Positions 8,333 through 17,648 are shown, counted from the stretch's first letter. The stretch is 64,000 nucleotides of DNA from Paenibacillus amylolyticus (GCF_003719335.1 NZ_RIAS01000011.1:124001-188000); one strand, 5' to 3'. Made by a program: numbers and translations. The notes: a model not told the origin generated them from the letters alone.

Positions 8333-11203
8333 TCAGGATAATTGCTGTGCCTTTAATTTAAGTTCATTCAAAATTTGCATCGCCTGCAAAGGTGTCATAT
8401 TCATCACATCAATATCTCTCATATGACGAATCAGTTCACGTGCAGGTTTATCTTCCACCATAACTGTTTTTGTAGGTTGCACAGTTGCTGGCTTCTCGTC
8501 GTCGAAGATGGACAGTTGCACAACCTCCTGCTGTCCCTGACTGGACCGATTCCCCGTACTGGGCTTGGCACTGCTACCATTAACGAACTCTGTCGTCTTC
8601 CCTTGAGATGACACATGTTCTACTCCTGTCGCCGTTTCTGTTACTGCAACAAATTCGCTTGTGTTTCGCTCAAGAATAAGAGGATTTTCCCTAGTAACAG
8701 ATGATTCCAAACGACTTGCCGCCTGAGGCTCCGACTGATGCTGATCCTCTGACTGCTGTCTCGTTGGTGGTTTGTTCTCACTCGTAAACTCACTGCCAAC
8801 CGCCACCTGTGATGCCGCTTGTTCGAAGCCATGCAGCAGTCCATTGGCACGCTCAATGATGCTGTCAGGCAGACCCGCAAGCCGTGCACAATAGATGCCA
8901 TAACTGCTGCTTGCCGCCCCCGCAATCAACTTGCGAAGGAAGTTCACTTTGTCTCCGCTCTCCTGAACAGCCATCGAGTAGTTTGCTAGCTTGTCCAGGC
9001 TTTCCTCCAGATGAGCTAACTCATGGAAATGTGTAGATACGAGCGCTTTACAACCGATGACATCATGTACATATTCAATGACGGATTGGGCAATCGCCAT
9101 CCCTTCACTGGTCGATGTTCCGCGGCCCAATTCATCAATGATGATCAGACTGCGCGGAGTTGCTTTTTCGGTCATGACCTGGATATCCGCCATCTCTACC
9201 ATAAATGTACTCTGTCCGCCGATCAGATCATCAGCAGCACCGATTCGTGTGAAGATACGATCCATGATCGGAACTTCCGCTTGACCCGCAGGTACAAAAC
9301 AACCAATCTGCGCCAGAATCGAGATGAGTGCCACTTGTCTCATGTACGTACTTTTACCAGCCATATTTGGTCCGGTAATCAGAAGAATACGCGCCTCTTC
9401 CTCAGTCATCGCAGTATGGTTGGCAATAAAAGCCCCATCACGCATGACGGCCTCCACGACTGGATGCCGTCCTTGCTCGACGACCAGATTATATCCATCC
9501 GTCAGCACAGGACGCACAAAATTACGCTCTGCACTAATAACTGCAAACGATTGATATACATCAATCTCAGCAACCTGCTCAGCAAGCTTCTGCAACCGAG
9601 CAATCTCCTGGTTCAAACGATCACGTAGCTCTGCAAATAGGCTGTACTCAATATCGACCATTTTATCCTGGGCTTCAAGGATAAGTGTCTCCTTCTCTTT
9701 CAGTTCAGGTGTAATATATCGTTCAGCGTTCGCAAGGGTTTGTTTGCGCTCATACCGTCCTTCGGGAAGTGAAGCCAGATTCGATTTGGTAATTTCAATA
9801 TAATAACCGAACACTTTGTTGTACCCGATTTTTAGCGAGCGAATGCCCGTAGCTTCACGTTCTCTGGCCTCCAGCTCGGCAATCCACTGTTTACCATTTA
9901 CCGAAGCTTCCCGAAGCTCATCCAGCCTTGCATGATATCCTTCGCGGATCAAGCCCCCATCTTTAACCGACACTGGTGGTTCGTCCACGATAGCCTGTCC
10001 AATCTCGTCACGCAAATCAGCGCAATCATCCATCATTTCAGCGATATGCTGGAGTGTTGCAGACGAAGATGCCGCGCAGTGGTGGCGCAGACTCGGAATT
10101 TTGTCCAGTGACGATTTGAGTGCATTCAGGTCACGACCATTCGCATTCCCAAAAGCAATTCGTCCCACCAGACGTTCCAGGTCATAGATGTCTTTCAGCT
10201 CAGCTCGCAGATCCTCACGCAGAATAAACTGGTTATACAAGGTATCCACTGCTTCCAGTCGTTCATTGATCTTTCCTTTTTGTAAAAGAGGTTTGTCCAC
10301 CCATCGCCGCATCATGCGGGCGCCCATGGACGTCTCCGTGCGATCCAGCAACCACAGCAGAGAGCCTTTCTTGGAACGTTCTCGCACCGTTTCTACAAGC
10401 TCCAGATTACGGCGTGTAAACGGGTCAAGAATCATATAATGATCCGGCTCATACGTAGTGATTTGTGTCAATTGCCCAAGCGAGCGCTTCTGCGTTTCAC
10501 TTAAATAAGAAAATAGACGTGCTACACATGCTTGACGCTCCGGCTCCAGCCTTGCCCACACCGACTCGCCGAACTGCTGACGTACGAGATCTTCCTTGCT
10601 TTTAGTCCATGCGGTATAAACCACCGGACGTCCAATCGGAGATGACTCGGATTCTACGAGCTCCAGCAAAGCTCCATCTCCCACAAGCTCAGACGGCTCA
10701 TAGATGCCAATTTCGTCTTTAAGCCACTCTTTGGAATAAGGAACTGATGTAACGTACAGTTCACCTGTAGACAGGTCACAGGCAGCAAGAGCGAGCGTGT
10801 TTTGGTTACCGGTTAGACATACCATATAGTTGTTGGACTTGTCTCCCAGCGTCTTGCCTTCCATCACCGTTCCGGGTGTGACTACACGAACAATCTCGCG
10901 GCGTACCATGCCTTTGGTTACGGTCGGATCCTCCATCTGCTCGCAGATAGCTACTTTATACCCTTTCTCAATCAGACGCTGTATGTAATTTTCAGCCGAA
11001 TGATAGGGCACGCCGCACATCGGAATTTTGTCATCTGTTCCCCCGTTGCGTGCTGTTAACGTGATCTCCAGTTCTCTTGCAGCATTGATTGCATCATCAA
11101 AGAACATTTCATAGAAATCACCTAGTCTGAAAAAAAGAAATGCATCTTGTGCTTCGGCTTTCACTTGCAAATATTGTTGAATCATTGGCGTGTACTGTGC
11201 CAT
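8333..11203 (-). CDS. mutS: DNA mismatch repair protein MutS
   Basis: Recognises base mismatches and small loops and recruits MutL. Residues near the N-terminus carry the mismatch-wedge motif in LGDFYEMFFDDA (Phe and Glu). The ABC-type ATPase has Walker A GPNMAGKSTYMRQ, Walker B IIIDELGRGTSTSEG and the STHFHELA histidine. The 956-residue protein is about 90 longer than usual because of a hydrophilic Gln/Ser/Glu-rich insertion after the ATPase (about 785-890). That insertion ends in QLSIF, which looks like the beta-clamp binding motif found at this place in Bacillus MutS. The C-terminal helix-rich end is intact. First gene of the mutS-mutL-methyltransferase-miaA operon. Confidence 0.97.
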   Translation of the reverse strand: MAQYTPMIQQYLQVKAEAQDAFLFFRLGDFYEMFFDDAINAARELEITLTARNGGTDDKIPMCGVPYHSAENYIQRLIEKGYKVAICEQMEDPTVTKGMVRREIVRVVTPGTVMEGKTLGDKSNNYMVCLTGNQNTLALAACDLSTGELYVTSVPYSKEWLKDEIGIYEPSELVGDGALLELVESESSPIGRPVVYTAWTKSKEDLVRQQFGESVWARLEPERQACVARLFSYLSETQKRSLGQLTQITTYEPDHYMILDPFTRRNLELVETVRERSKKGSLLWLLDRTETSMGARMMRRWVDKPLLQKGKINERLEAVDTLYNQFILREDLRAELKDIYDLERLVGRIAFGNANGRDLNALKSSLDKIPSLRHHCAASSSATLQHIAEMMDDCADLRDEIGQAIVDEPPVSVKDGGLIREGYHARLDELREASVNGKQWIAELEAREREATGIRSLKIGYNKVFGYYIEITKSNLASLPEGRYERKQTLANAERYITPELKEKETLILEAQDKMVDIEYSLFAELRDRLNQEIARLQKLAEQVAEIDVYQSFAVISAERNFVRPVLTDGYNLVVEQGRHPVVEAVMRDGAFIANHTAMTEEEARILLITGPNMAGKSTYMRQVALISILAQIGCFVPAGQAEVPIMDRIFTRIGAADDLIGGQSTFMVEMADIQVMTEKATPRSLIIIDELGRGTSTSEGMAIAQSVIEYVHDVIGCKALVSTHFHELAHLEESLDKLANYSMAVQESGDKVNFLRKLIAGAASSSYGIYCARLAGLPDSIIERANGLLHGFEQAASQVAVGSEFTSENKPPTRQQSEDQHQSEPQAASRLESSVTRENPLILERNTSEFVAVTETATGVEHVSSQGKTTEFVNGSSAKPSTGNRSSQGQQEVVQLSIFDDEKPATVQPTKTVMVEDKPARELIRHMRDIDVMNMTPLQAMQILNELKLKAQQLS

Positions 11204-11259
11204 GATATCGATCCACCATCCGTTCCTATGATGTCAGGAAGAAATGTCCCTGGAAGGCA

Positions 11260-11298
11260 ATAAGGCGGTCAGGCACCAAGATCGCACCTCCGCCTTAT
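11260..11298. repeat. Perfect inverted repeat in the mutS leader
   Basis: ATAAGGCGG and CCGCCTTAT form a perfect 9-bp stem with a 21-nt loop, 57-95 nt upstream of mutS. No T-run follows on either strand, so it is probably not a terminator. Possible leader structure or operator; role unknown. Confidence 0.45.
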
Positions 11299-11404
11299 GT
11301 TCGGGCTATCCGCCTGTTCCTTCAAGGGCATACTGCTTCATATCTTCCGTATCCTAACGTATTAAAAGTCCTATATTTCATTATAGCAAAAAAATGCCGC
11401 TTCT

Positions 11405-12655
11405 TCATGAGCCTGCCCGAATATTCCAAAGTTTACGGATATCCCGGCTCTCGTCCCAGGTATGCCCTCGTTTGAATTGCCTCATGAGGGGCGCCGCATA
11501 TCGTTCATATCGAGTGTATCCAGGCAACTGTCTCAGATCGTCCATCAGTGAAGGGATGTATGCCATCATGGCATCTCGCTTTCCTTCATAAAATGCGGAA
11601 TGGACCGCCGTCTGTGCTAGAGGACGCTGTTTTAACTGATCGTAGTCGTATGCAATCAGACCTGCAAGAGCAACAACCCCTTTAGCAACAACCGGAGAAA
11701 CAAGAAAACTCGGCAGTGTCCGATATTCAAATCCACCATAGGATTTCAGGCGAAAATCACCTAACGTTCCGTACCTTGGTCTTCTTCCTGATCCGCGTGG
11801 ATCTTGCAACACTGCCAGTGGCAGCGCCAAATAATTATCTAGTGCACGCAGTAATCCCCCGGTTAGTTGCACGCCACTAAAATGAATATGACCGCCCAGC
11901 GGCAATCCTCGTTGCGGCATTCCACCTGCCTGCCAGATCAAAGAGGAATCACTGATACTGCGTGACGCAGCCGCGAACGCTCGCAACAGATGCGACAACA
12001 ACTCACGCGGCTCTGTACTCGGAGCTGGACGAAGCTCGGCAACAGGGTACACCCGTCTGCCACCGATCGTTACTGAATCACAGCCTGCGATACCTGTACG
12101 TTCGAGAAAACGAGAGGCAGGTACGATTTTGGACTCGGGCATTTGTACCAGTAGAAATTCCGGGTCCATTCCGAGCACAGGAACCCGGTTCTCCTGCCGT
12201 TCCTGGTTCAATAATGTCTGATGTTGCTGCCAGCTATGCCTATAAAGCAGGGCAAGATCTGTTACACCTTTCCACGGGTCGGGATTAACCGAAATGACTG
12301 CACACCCGCCATTACCCGAAGCTTCCAAACGGACAGTCCCATGATCTAATCCCAATGTATACAAGGTCTTGATCGCAAGCCGTTCTACCCGTTTATAAAC
12401 AGATGATGCCGCTTCACGATCCAGTTCGCTTTCCTGTCTCGCTCCCATTCCGCTAGTGTCTCTGCGTATGATCCGAATGGCCTGAAGACAGCTGATATGC
12501 ACAACATACCGTACACGCAGCCCCGCTTCCCGCTTACGTTGCTCACTCGTGGACAGCACTTCGATCCCTGCTTGCTTTAACCGAGTTATGCGTTCGCCAG
12601 CGCTCAGACGTGTATATGCTCGAACGCCCTTTTCGGCTTCTTCCATGACGTCCAT
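11405..12655 (-). CDS. Putative amidoligase (COOH-NH2 ligase type 2-like) protein
   Basis: A 416-residue soluble protein. The central and C-terminal parts carry features I associate with amidoligase-fold (ATP-grasp-like glutamine-synthetase relatives): GMDPEFLLVQ (about 163-172), AELRPAPSTEPRELLSHL, GGHIHFSG, DFRLKSYGGFEYRTLPSFL. The acidic DPE and the G-HIHFS histidines would be metal/ATP ligands. The N-terminal ~130 residues have no clear domain. The start has a good GGAGGG ribosome site. It stands alone between cotE and mutS, behind the cotE terminators. Such enzymes form amide or isopeptide bonds; the substrate here is unknown, and a role in spore coat cross-linking is only a guess from the neighbour. 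Confidence 0.6.
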   Translation of the reverse strand: MDVMEEAEKGVRAYTRLSAGERITRLKQAGIEVLSTSEQRKREAGLRVRYVVHISCLQAIRIIRRDTSGMGARQESELDREAASSVYKRVERLAIKTLYTLGLDHGTVRLEASGNGGCAVISVNPDPWKGVTDLALLYRHSWQQHQTLLNQERQENRVPVLGMDPEFLLVQMPESKIVPASRFLERTGIAGCDSVTIGGRRVYPVAELRPAPSTEPRELLSHLLRAFAAASRSISDSSLIWQAGGMPQRGLPLGGHIHFSGVQLTGGLLRALDNYLALPLAVLQDPRGSGRRPRYGTLGDFRLKSYGGFEYRTLPSFLVSPVVAKGVVALAGLIAYDYDQLKQRPLAQTAVHSAFYEGKRDAMMAYIPSLMDDLRQLPGYTRYERYAAPLMRQFKRGHTWDESRDIRKLWNIRAGS

Positions 12656-12688
12656 TCCGTCCCTCCTTCCGCCACGTTCTTGCTTATC

Positions 12689-12720
12689 AAAAAAAAAAGA
12701 CTCCGCAGCCGCGGAGCCTT
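12689..12720 (-). terminator. Terminator between cotE and the amidoligase gene
   Basis: GGCTCCGC / GCGGAGTC stem with a short GGCT loop, followed on the minus strand by a run of ten T. Second of two terminator-like hairpins in the cotE-amidoligase gap; it lies just before the amidoligase ribosome site. Confidence 0.85.
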
Positions 12721-12783
12721 CCCGTTAAACACTTCAGGCACATGATCAGGCTCGTCACAACCCATTTTTTGTACTTTATGAAA

Positions 12784-12806
12784 GAAAGAGGGCTTACGCC
12801 CTCTTC
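12784..12806 (-). terminator. First terminator-like hairpin after cotE
   Basis: AAGAGGGC / GCCCTCTT perfect 8-bp stem with a GTAA loop, followed on the minus strand by the T-rich TTCTTTC. It lies about 70 nt past the cotE stop. Confidence 0.65.
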
Positions 12807-12873
12807 ACCGCACCTTATCGTGCATATGATACCTTAGGTTATGAAGATCACTTTCGCTTTACGGATGAGCGGT

Positions 12874-13434
12874 TTACAACTCGTCATCCAGCAGGTCCGG
12901 ATCGAGATCATCATAGTCTCCATCCGCGCTGCCATAGTCATAATCCTTGTCTTCGTAATCACCGCATCCATCCGTGCACACCTTCACACATACTTTGGTT
13001 TCGGCCACGAGCTCTACAGCGAATTCCCGCTCAACCCGGATAATTACGCTGCCGCCGCCCGCGGACACTGTGGCTTCCACACAGCTTGGTTCCTGCGTTG
13101 CATCCGCAGATACCTCTACTGTGGAAGTCCGGTGTTTCGGGTCCAGATAGGACAAAGGCACATGTTCTACATACGATACCGTTTCTTTGGCTACATCCGT
13201 CTGTGAGTTTTTGTCATAGGAATACCAAATGTTGATATCGTAAGTACCAATAACTTCAATTCCGTCCCCCGCTGATACGGCTTCATACTGGTGGTTGATA
13301 ATCCAAGCCCCCAAAATACTGGTCGGACCATTTGGCGGAGTCACGGTATGTGTTACGGTAGAGAACTTACGACCTTTGCCGCAGATCGCCTTCGTGATAA
13401 TCTCTCTACATTGATGTTTATGACTCAATGACAT
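12874..13434 (-). CDS. cotE: Outer spore coat protein CotE
   Basis: Morphogenetic protein that assembles the outer spore coat on the forespore surface. From the ATG at 13434 the protein is 186 residues: CREIITKAICGKGRKF near the start matches the family signature, and the body alternates beta-strand-like segments. The end is strongly acidic (GDYEDKDYDYG, DDLDPDLLDDEL), as in CotE of Bacillus. The frame is open for 7 more codons upstream, but these contain the GGAGG ribosome site itself, which fixes the start. Neighbourhood with mutS and mutL is the same as in B. subtilis. Expression under a mother-cell sigma factor is expected from the family; no promoter was identified here. Confidence 0.93.
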   Translation of the reverse strand: MSLSHKHQCREIITKAICGKGRKFSTVTHTVTPPNGPTSILGAWIINHQYEAVSAGDGIEVIGTYDINIWYSYDKNSQTDVAKETVSYVEHVPLSYLDPKHRTSTVEVSADATQEPSCVEATVSAGGGSVIIRVEREFAVELVAETKVCVKVCTDGCGDYEDKDYDYGSADGDYDDLDPDLLDDEL

Positions 13435-13506
13435 CTTTAAACCTCCTCCATACAATCATTCACTACAAGTGTATGCAGGACATCCGTCTAGGGTGACAAC
13501 TATTTT

Positions 13507-14487
13507 CTATGATTCGTTTACAGATTGCGAGCGTTCTGAGATTGGAGAAGGCGCTTTGTCCTTTTTGGCGATTTTCAGATACATGGAGAGCTCGCGGCAC
13601 AGCTGGAGAATAGCGGAACGCATCTCGAATTCTTCTCTTGTATCCGGCAGCTCCATTTGTCTGAATTCTTCCTGCACATCAGCAAGCAACTTCTCCGTTC
13701 GTCCCGTGTACGATTCGGTCAACACGTCTTGACTAAGCTGGTCAAACAGCTCCGCTACCATCTCGGCATGAGGCATTTTCTGATAGACCTGGGATACAAG
13801 ATGCATCATATGCTGTATGGAATCCAGTTGGGTTTTACGCATATAAAAGTATACGCTCCAGCCTTCATTGGGATGAATGACCTGGTTCTCCAGTGATCGT
13901 TTGGCTGCCTCAATTCCGCCGAGAACGGCTTTATCCGCTTCAATTAGTTCTTTGCCTGCCCATACTTCATTGGGGTTACGCAAGGTTGTGGCGAACTCCC
14001 GGAAGATTTTCGAAAACAATTCATCAATGCGTTTGCGTATCCGGAACATCTGTGGATCAGCCGCCGGCATATACGCCAGATTCACGACCATCGCTGAACC
14101 AAGGCCGATCAAGAGCAGCGCAATCTGTACAAGAATAACATGCACATCCATCTCTCCACCGCTAAATACCCGAAACACCACAACTGAGCCTGTCACAATG
14201 CCTTCCTTAAAGCCTACCCGAACAATCACCGGAAAAGCCGTTAGTATGTATACTGCCAGCACCCAATAATGGAAGCCGAGAAAGTGAAAAAGTACACTTG
14301 CAAACAAAAGACCAACCACGGATGCAAAAAAACGTGCCGATATCGTTCGAATACTCCTTTTTCGTGTAACATCCACACCCAGAATCGCGAGTAAGCCTGC
14401 TGACGTTGGTCCTGGCAAACGGCACCAGTCCGCAATCAGTACAGCCATCAGCGCTGCGATTGCCGTTTTAATGACTCTAAACCCCAT
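13507..14487 (-). CDS. Aromatic acid exporter family membrane protein (YqjA/DUF939-like)
   Basis: A 326-residue membrane protein. The N-terminal half has about five hydrophobic segments (5-30, 50-75, 80-95, 100-115, 118-135), starting MGFRVIKTAIAALMAVLIAD, which is the typical start of the aromatic acid exporter family (ArAE_1, B. subtilis YqjA). The C-terminal half (about 150-326) is a soluble helical domain with long coiled-coil-like stretches. The family is thought to export aromatic carboxylates, but substrates of the Bacillales members are not established. No operon partner: cotE lies 72 nt downstream on the same strand, and a 421-nt gap precedes it. Confidence 0.75.
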   Translation of the reverse strand: MGFRVIKTAIAALMAVLIADWCRLPGPTSAGLLAILGVDVTRKRSIRTISARFFASVVGLLFASVLFHFLGFHYWVLAVYILTAFPVIVRVGFKEGIVTGSVVVFRVFSGGEMDVHVILVQIALLLIGLGSAMVVNLAYMPAADPQMFRIRKRIDELFSKIFREFATTLRNPNEVWAGKELIEADKAVLGGIEAAKRSLENQVIHPNEGWSVYFYMRKTQLDSIQHMMHLVSQVYQKMPHAEMVAELFDQLSQDVLTESYTGRTEKLLADVQEEFRQMELPDTREEFEMRSAILQLCRELSMYLKIAKKDKAPSPISERSQSVNES

Positions 14488-14908
14488 TTAATATTCCATC
14501 TCCTCTAAGCTGTACAAAAGTTTGCGGCCCGTATGTCGCCTGTTTTCATCATTTTCATGTGCTCGTCCGGCGTATATCCCTCTGCCTAGACAGTTATAAC
14601 ACCCCAGCCTTAGTATGACTCCGCCGGTTACAAACTAGACGACATCAACCGGCATGCAAAAACATGCCGGTCACAGAAACATGCCACGAAGAAGAAACAC
14701 TGCCCTTTCAATTGCGGTAACAGAAAGAGTCTAAACCTGCAACTGACCTATGCTCATCGCGTGTTTTTCTGCCCGGCATGAAGGTTTTCCTTCCATCAAA
14801 TATCCTACTTGATTTTACAATTGGGGGCAACGTGACACCTCTTGTGAAATTGTATACATATGATGAACACTTGTAAAACGGCTCTGTCAGTCACTTTTCA
14901 TTTTCGAG
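14488..14908. other. Intergenic region upstream of the YqjA-like gene
   Basis: About 420 nt without a gene. It holds a perfect hairpin CCGGCATG / CATGCCGG with a 6-nt loop at 14649-14670, and a nearby ACATGCC echo of one arm. The hairpin lacks a T-tract. No clear terminator of the ABC operon and no convincing promoter were seen. Confidence 0.5.
14649..14670. repeat. Perfect hairpin CCGGCATG/CATGCCGG
   Basis: An 8-bp perfect stem with loop CAAAAA, about 240 nt past the ABC permease stop and 160 nt before the YqjA-like start. Could serve as a weak terminator or mRNA-stabilising structure; no T-run follows. Confidence 0.5.
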
Positions 14909-15757
14909 CTATGATCTGCGACCAGACGATAGTAACTTGCGTTCTGCATATACAACCAGTTGATACATCGCTGTAGCTACGGCCGCAATGATAAGCAGGC
15001 TTGATAACACAAGAGTGAAGTTGAACACTTGGAATCCGTAGATAATTAAATATCCCAGACCCTGTTTGGCGACCAGAAATTCACCGACGATGACCCCAAC
15101 CCAGGCCATACCCACATTGACTTTTAACGTAGATACAATTGTAGGAAAAGAAGCAGGAAACACAACCTTGGCAAAAATATCAGATCGTTCACCACCAAAC
15201 GTGCGAATAACCTTCACATAATTGGGATCAACTTCATTAAAGCTGTTGTACACAACAAGTGTTGTTATGATTACCGTAATGGAAAGGGTTGTCATCACAA
15301 TGGCTGTAAATCCCGCCCCGAACATGACGATAAAAATCGGACCGAGCGCGACCTTCGGCATGCTGTTGAACACAACCATGTAAGGATCGAGCACTTTGGA
15401 CAAAAAAGGAGACCACCAGATCAGAACAGCAAGCAACGTTCCGACAAGTGTCCCCAATAAAAACCCGACAACCGTTTCACCTACGGTTACCCCGACATGT
15501 GCCCATATTTCGCCGCTGACGACATCCTTGCCAATCTGAGCAAAGATTTTGCTAGGATAACTGAAGAGCAACACATCAATCCACCGCAGTCTGCCCGCCA
15601 GCTCCCAGAATAAAAACATACCAACTAACATGGACAACTGAACCGCAAAAATATGCTGCCGCCATCTGACCATCTTACGATTATGGTCACGTTGGAGTTC
15701 TTCCAGCCAAACTTCACGTACTTCCTGCTTTCCTTGATCTGGAATTTTCTGACTCAC
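14909..15757 (-). CDS. ABC importer permease (NitT/TauT family, SsuC-like)
   Basis: Integral membrane subunit of 282 residues with about six transmembrane helices. The cytoplasmic coupling loop carries EVDPNYVKVIRTFGGERSDIFAKVVFPASFPTI (positions about 178-210), which has the EAA-type G...I...P pattern that contacts the ATPase. It overlaps the ATPase stop by 4 nt (ATGA), so it is translated with it. Together with the lipoprotein and ATPase it forms an importer for small anions or pyrimidine-like compounds; the family covers nitrate, sulfonates, taurine and the thiamin precursor HMP. The substrate cannot be told from the sequence. Confidence 0.85.
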   Translation of the reverse strand: MSQKIPDQGKQEVREVWLEELQRDHNRKMVRWRQHIFAVQLSMLVGMFLFWELAGRLRWIDVLLFSYPSKIFAQIGKDVVSGEIWAHVGVTVGETVVGFLLGTLVGTLLAVLIWWSPFLSKVLDPYMVVFNSMPKVALGPIFIVMFGAGFTAIVMTTLSITVIITTLVVYNSFNEVDPNYVKVIRTFGGERSDIFAKVVFPASFPTIVSTLKVNVGMAWVGVIVGEFLVAKQGLGYLIIYGFQVFNFTLVLSSLLIIAAVATAMYQLVVYAERKLLSSGRRS

Positions 15758-16548
15758 GTATTTTTCTCACCTCCTCCAGACTGAACAAGTTCATCCCAAA
15801 GTGACTGGAACAACTCATTGAAGCCTGCCTGCTCCCTTGCATGGAAAGGCTGTGCCAGCCGAATCTGTTCAGGAATATCGAATTCACGTCGAATGCGTCC
15901 GGGGTTGCGATCAAGTACGATGACCCGGTCGCTGACTGCAATGGCTTCAGACAAATCGTGTGTGACCAGCACCGAAGTTTTGCCATACTGTTTTAACGTA
16001 TCTGATACAAGATCTTCGAGTTGTAGTTTGGTTTGATAATCCAAAGCCGAAAACGGCTCATCAAGCAGCAGTATTGCTGGATCTGTAGCCAATGTTCGTA
16101 CGAGGGCTACCCGCTGCCTCATGCCTCCCGACAATTCCGATGGGTACTGCTCTTCTGTCCCCCCAAGTCCCATACTGACGAGCAGTTCACGGGTACGCTC
16201 TCTGCTCTGCACGTCCAGATTCCCTGTCAACTCAAGCCCGATCAGTGCATTATCCAGAATGGTGCGCCAGGGGAACAGATAGTCTTGCTGCAACATGTAA
16301 CCCATATTGGCAGAGGGACCCTGAACAAGCTTGCCTTCGACTTCAACCTTTCCTCGGGTGGGCTTCAGCAGTCCAGCGATGATTGACAGTAATGTTGTTT
16401 TGCCGCATCCGCTTGGTCCCACCAGACTCACGAACTCCCCTTGATTGATCTCCAGATTTAAATCCTCGATAACAAGTGATGCTTCTCGTTCACTAACATA
16501 CACTTGAGAGATATTCTCCAGTCGGATCACGTTTCCGGAATCAGGCAT
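15754..16548 (-). CDS. ABC importer ATP-binding protein (NitT/TauT family, SsuB-like)
   Basis: Energises the import system. From the chosen start at 16548 it has 264 residues with Walker A GPSGCGKTTLLS, Q-loop (MLQQDYLFPWRT), signature LSGGMRQRVAL, Walker B ILLLDEPFSALD and the H-loop VTHDLSEA. FPWRT after the Q-loop is characteristic of the SsuB/TauB/NrtD group. The frame is open 23 codons further upstream, but that part would overlap the lipoprotein gene; the ATG at 16548 follows its stop by 7 nt and has a GGAAGTGAG ribosome site. Middle gene of a three-gene operon. Confidence 0.88.
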   Translation of the reverse strand: MPDSGNVIRLENISQVYVSEREASLVIEDLNLEINQGEFVSLVGPSGCGKTTLLSIIAGLLKPTRGKVEVEGKLVQGPSANMGYMLQQDYLFPWRTILDNALIGLELTGNLDVQSRERTRELLVSMGLGGTEEQYPSELSGGMRQRVALVRTLATDPAILLLDEPFSALDYQTKLQLEDLVSDTLKQYGKTSVLVTHDLSEAIAVSDRVIVLDRNPGRIRREFDIPEQIRLAQPFHAREQAGFNELFQSLWDELVQSGGGEKNT

Positions 16549-16555
16549 TGCCTGC

Positions 16556-17563
16556 TCACTTCCTTCCCTGGAGCGCCTGTTCTGCATATGACGGATCGAC
16601 AATGGTGTTCTGTTCAACCCGCTCTTTTAATTCTCCCGCAGCGCTCATCACACTTAGCAAATTGTTCCACTCATCACCATCAATGATCGGATCTGTTGCA
16701 TATGTGCCTTGTTCCTTGTACCTGCTTACGCTGCTGGTTAGAATCGCTGGATCAATGTCTTTGAAAAACGGGGTAATCACTTGTGCAATCTCCTCCGCTG
16801 TATGGGAATCTACCCAAAGTTGAGCTTTGTGCAGGGCATTCGTGAATTTTTGTACGAGTTCTTTGTTTTCGTTCAGATAACTTTGTTTGGCCATAAAAAC
16901 CGTATAAGGCAGAATCCCGCTTTCCGTTCCGAACGATGCCACCACTTTCCCTCGGCCTTCCTGTTCAAAGATCGATGCCTGTGGTTCAAAGAGTTGAACA
17001 TAGTCCCCTGTACCTGAAGCGAAGGCAGATGCAATATTCGCAAAGTCCACATTTTGAATCAGTTCCAGATCACTGGACGGGTTAATGCCATGTTTGTTTA
17101 AAACAAACTCACCGGCCATTTGCGGCATTCCGCCCTTGCGCTGTCCGAGAAATACACTTTGCCTTAATTGTTCCCAATCAAAGTTGTCCTGGGCATTTCG
17201 AGCGAACAAAAACGTTCCGTCCGTCTGGGTGAGCTGAGCAAAGTTAATGACCGGGTCTTCTGCCCCCTGTTGGTAGACATAGATGGACGTTTCTGCACCC
17301 ACTAGTGCAATATCCACCGAACCCGCAAGCAATGCCGCCATCGTTTTATCTCCACCAGCCGTTGTTTGAATATCCACCTCAAGCCCTTCTTCTGCAAAAA
17401 AACCTTGAGCCGCGGCTACATATTCCGGTGCGTAAAATACAGAACGGGTCACTTCACCAATCGTAATCTTGGCTTCGTTCTCTTCCCTGTTGCAGCTCGT
17501 CAGCGCCACAATAAGAATCAACAGAATTACAATGCCCCGGACAAACCATGGCGTATATTTCAT
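16556..17563 (-). CDS. ABC importer substrate-binding lipoprotein (NMT1/SsuA-like)
   Basis: Extracellular solute-binding lipoprotein of 335 residues. A signal peptide with a hydrophobic core (about 8-20) ends in the lipobox LTSC. The mature part has the two-lobe NMT1/SsuA pattern: FYAPEYVAAAQGFFAEEGL early, TTAGGDKTMAALLAGSVDIALVG, and GQRKGGMPQMAGEF. The frame extends 9 codons upstream of the chosen ATG, but those codons include the GGAGGG ribosome site, which sets the start at 17563. First gene of the importer operon. Ligand unknown; alkanesulfonate, taurine, nitrate and HMP-like pyrimidines are the usual ones. Confidence 0.85.
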   Translation of the reverse strand: MKYTPWFVRGIVILLILIVALTSCNREENEAKITIGEVTRSVFYAPEYVAAAQGFFAEEGLEVDIQTTAGGDKTMAALLAGSVDIALVGAETSIYVYQQGAEDPVINFAQLTQTDGTFLFARNAQDNFDWEQLRQSVFLGQRKGGMPQMAGEFVLNKHGINPSSDLELIQNVDFANIASAFASGTGDYVQLFEPQASIFEQEGRGKVVASFGTESGILPYTVFMAKQSYLNENKELVQKFTNALHKAQLWVDSHTAEEIAQVITPFFKDIDPAILTSSVSRYKEQGTYATDPIIDGDEWNNLLSVMSAAGELKERVEQNTIVDPSYAEQALQGRK

Positions 17564-17648
17564 TTGATTTCCCTCCTTTTCTGAGTTCAACAGTTTCTCT
17601 TTACTATGAATATGCCGAGGCCCAGTAAAAGGTTAAGAACTTGCACGC

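Noticed and set aside
9023..9628. 201-codon plus-strand frame inside mutS
   Set aside because: Lies entirely antisense to the conserved MutS ATPase domain; no family-like sequence.
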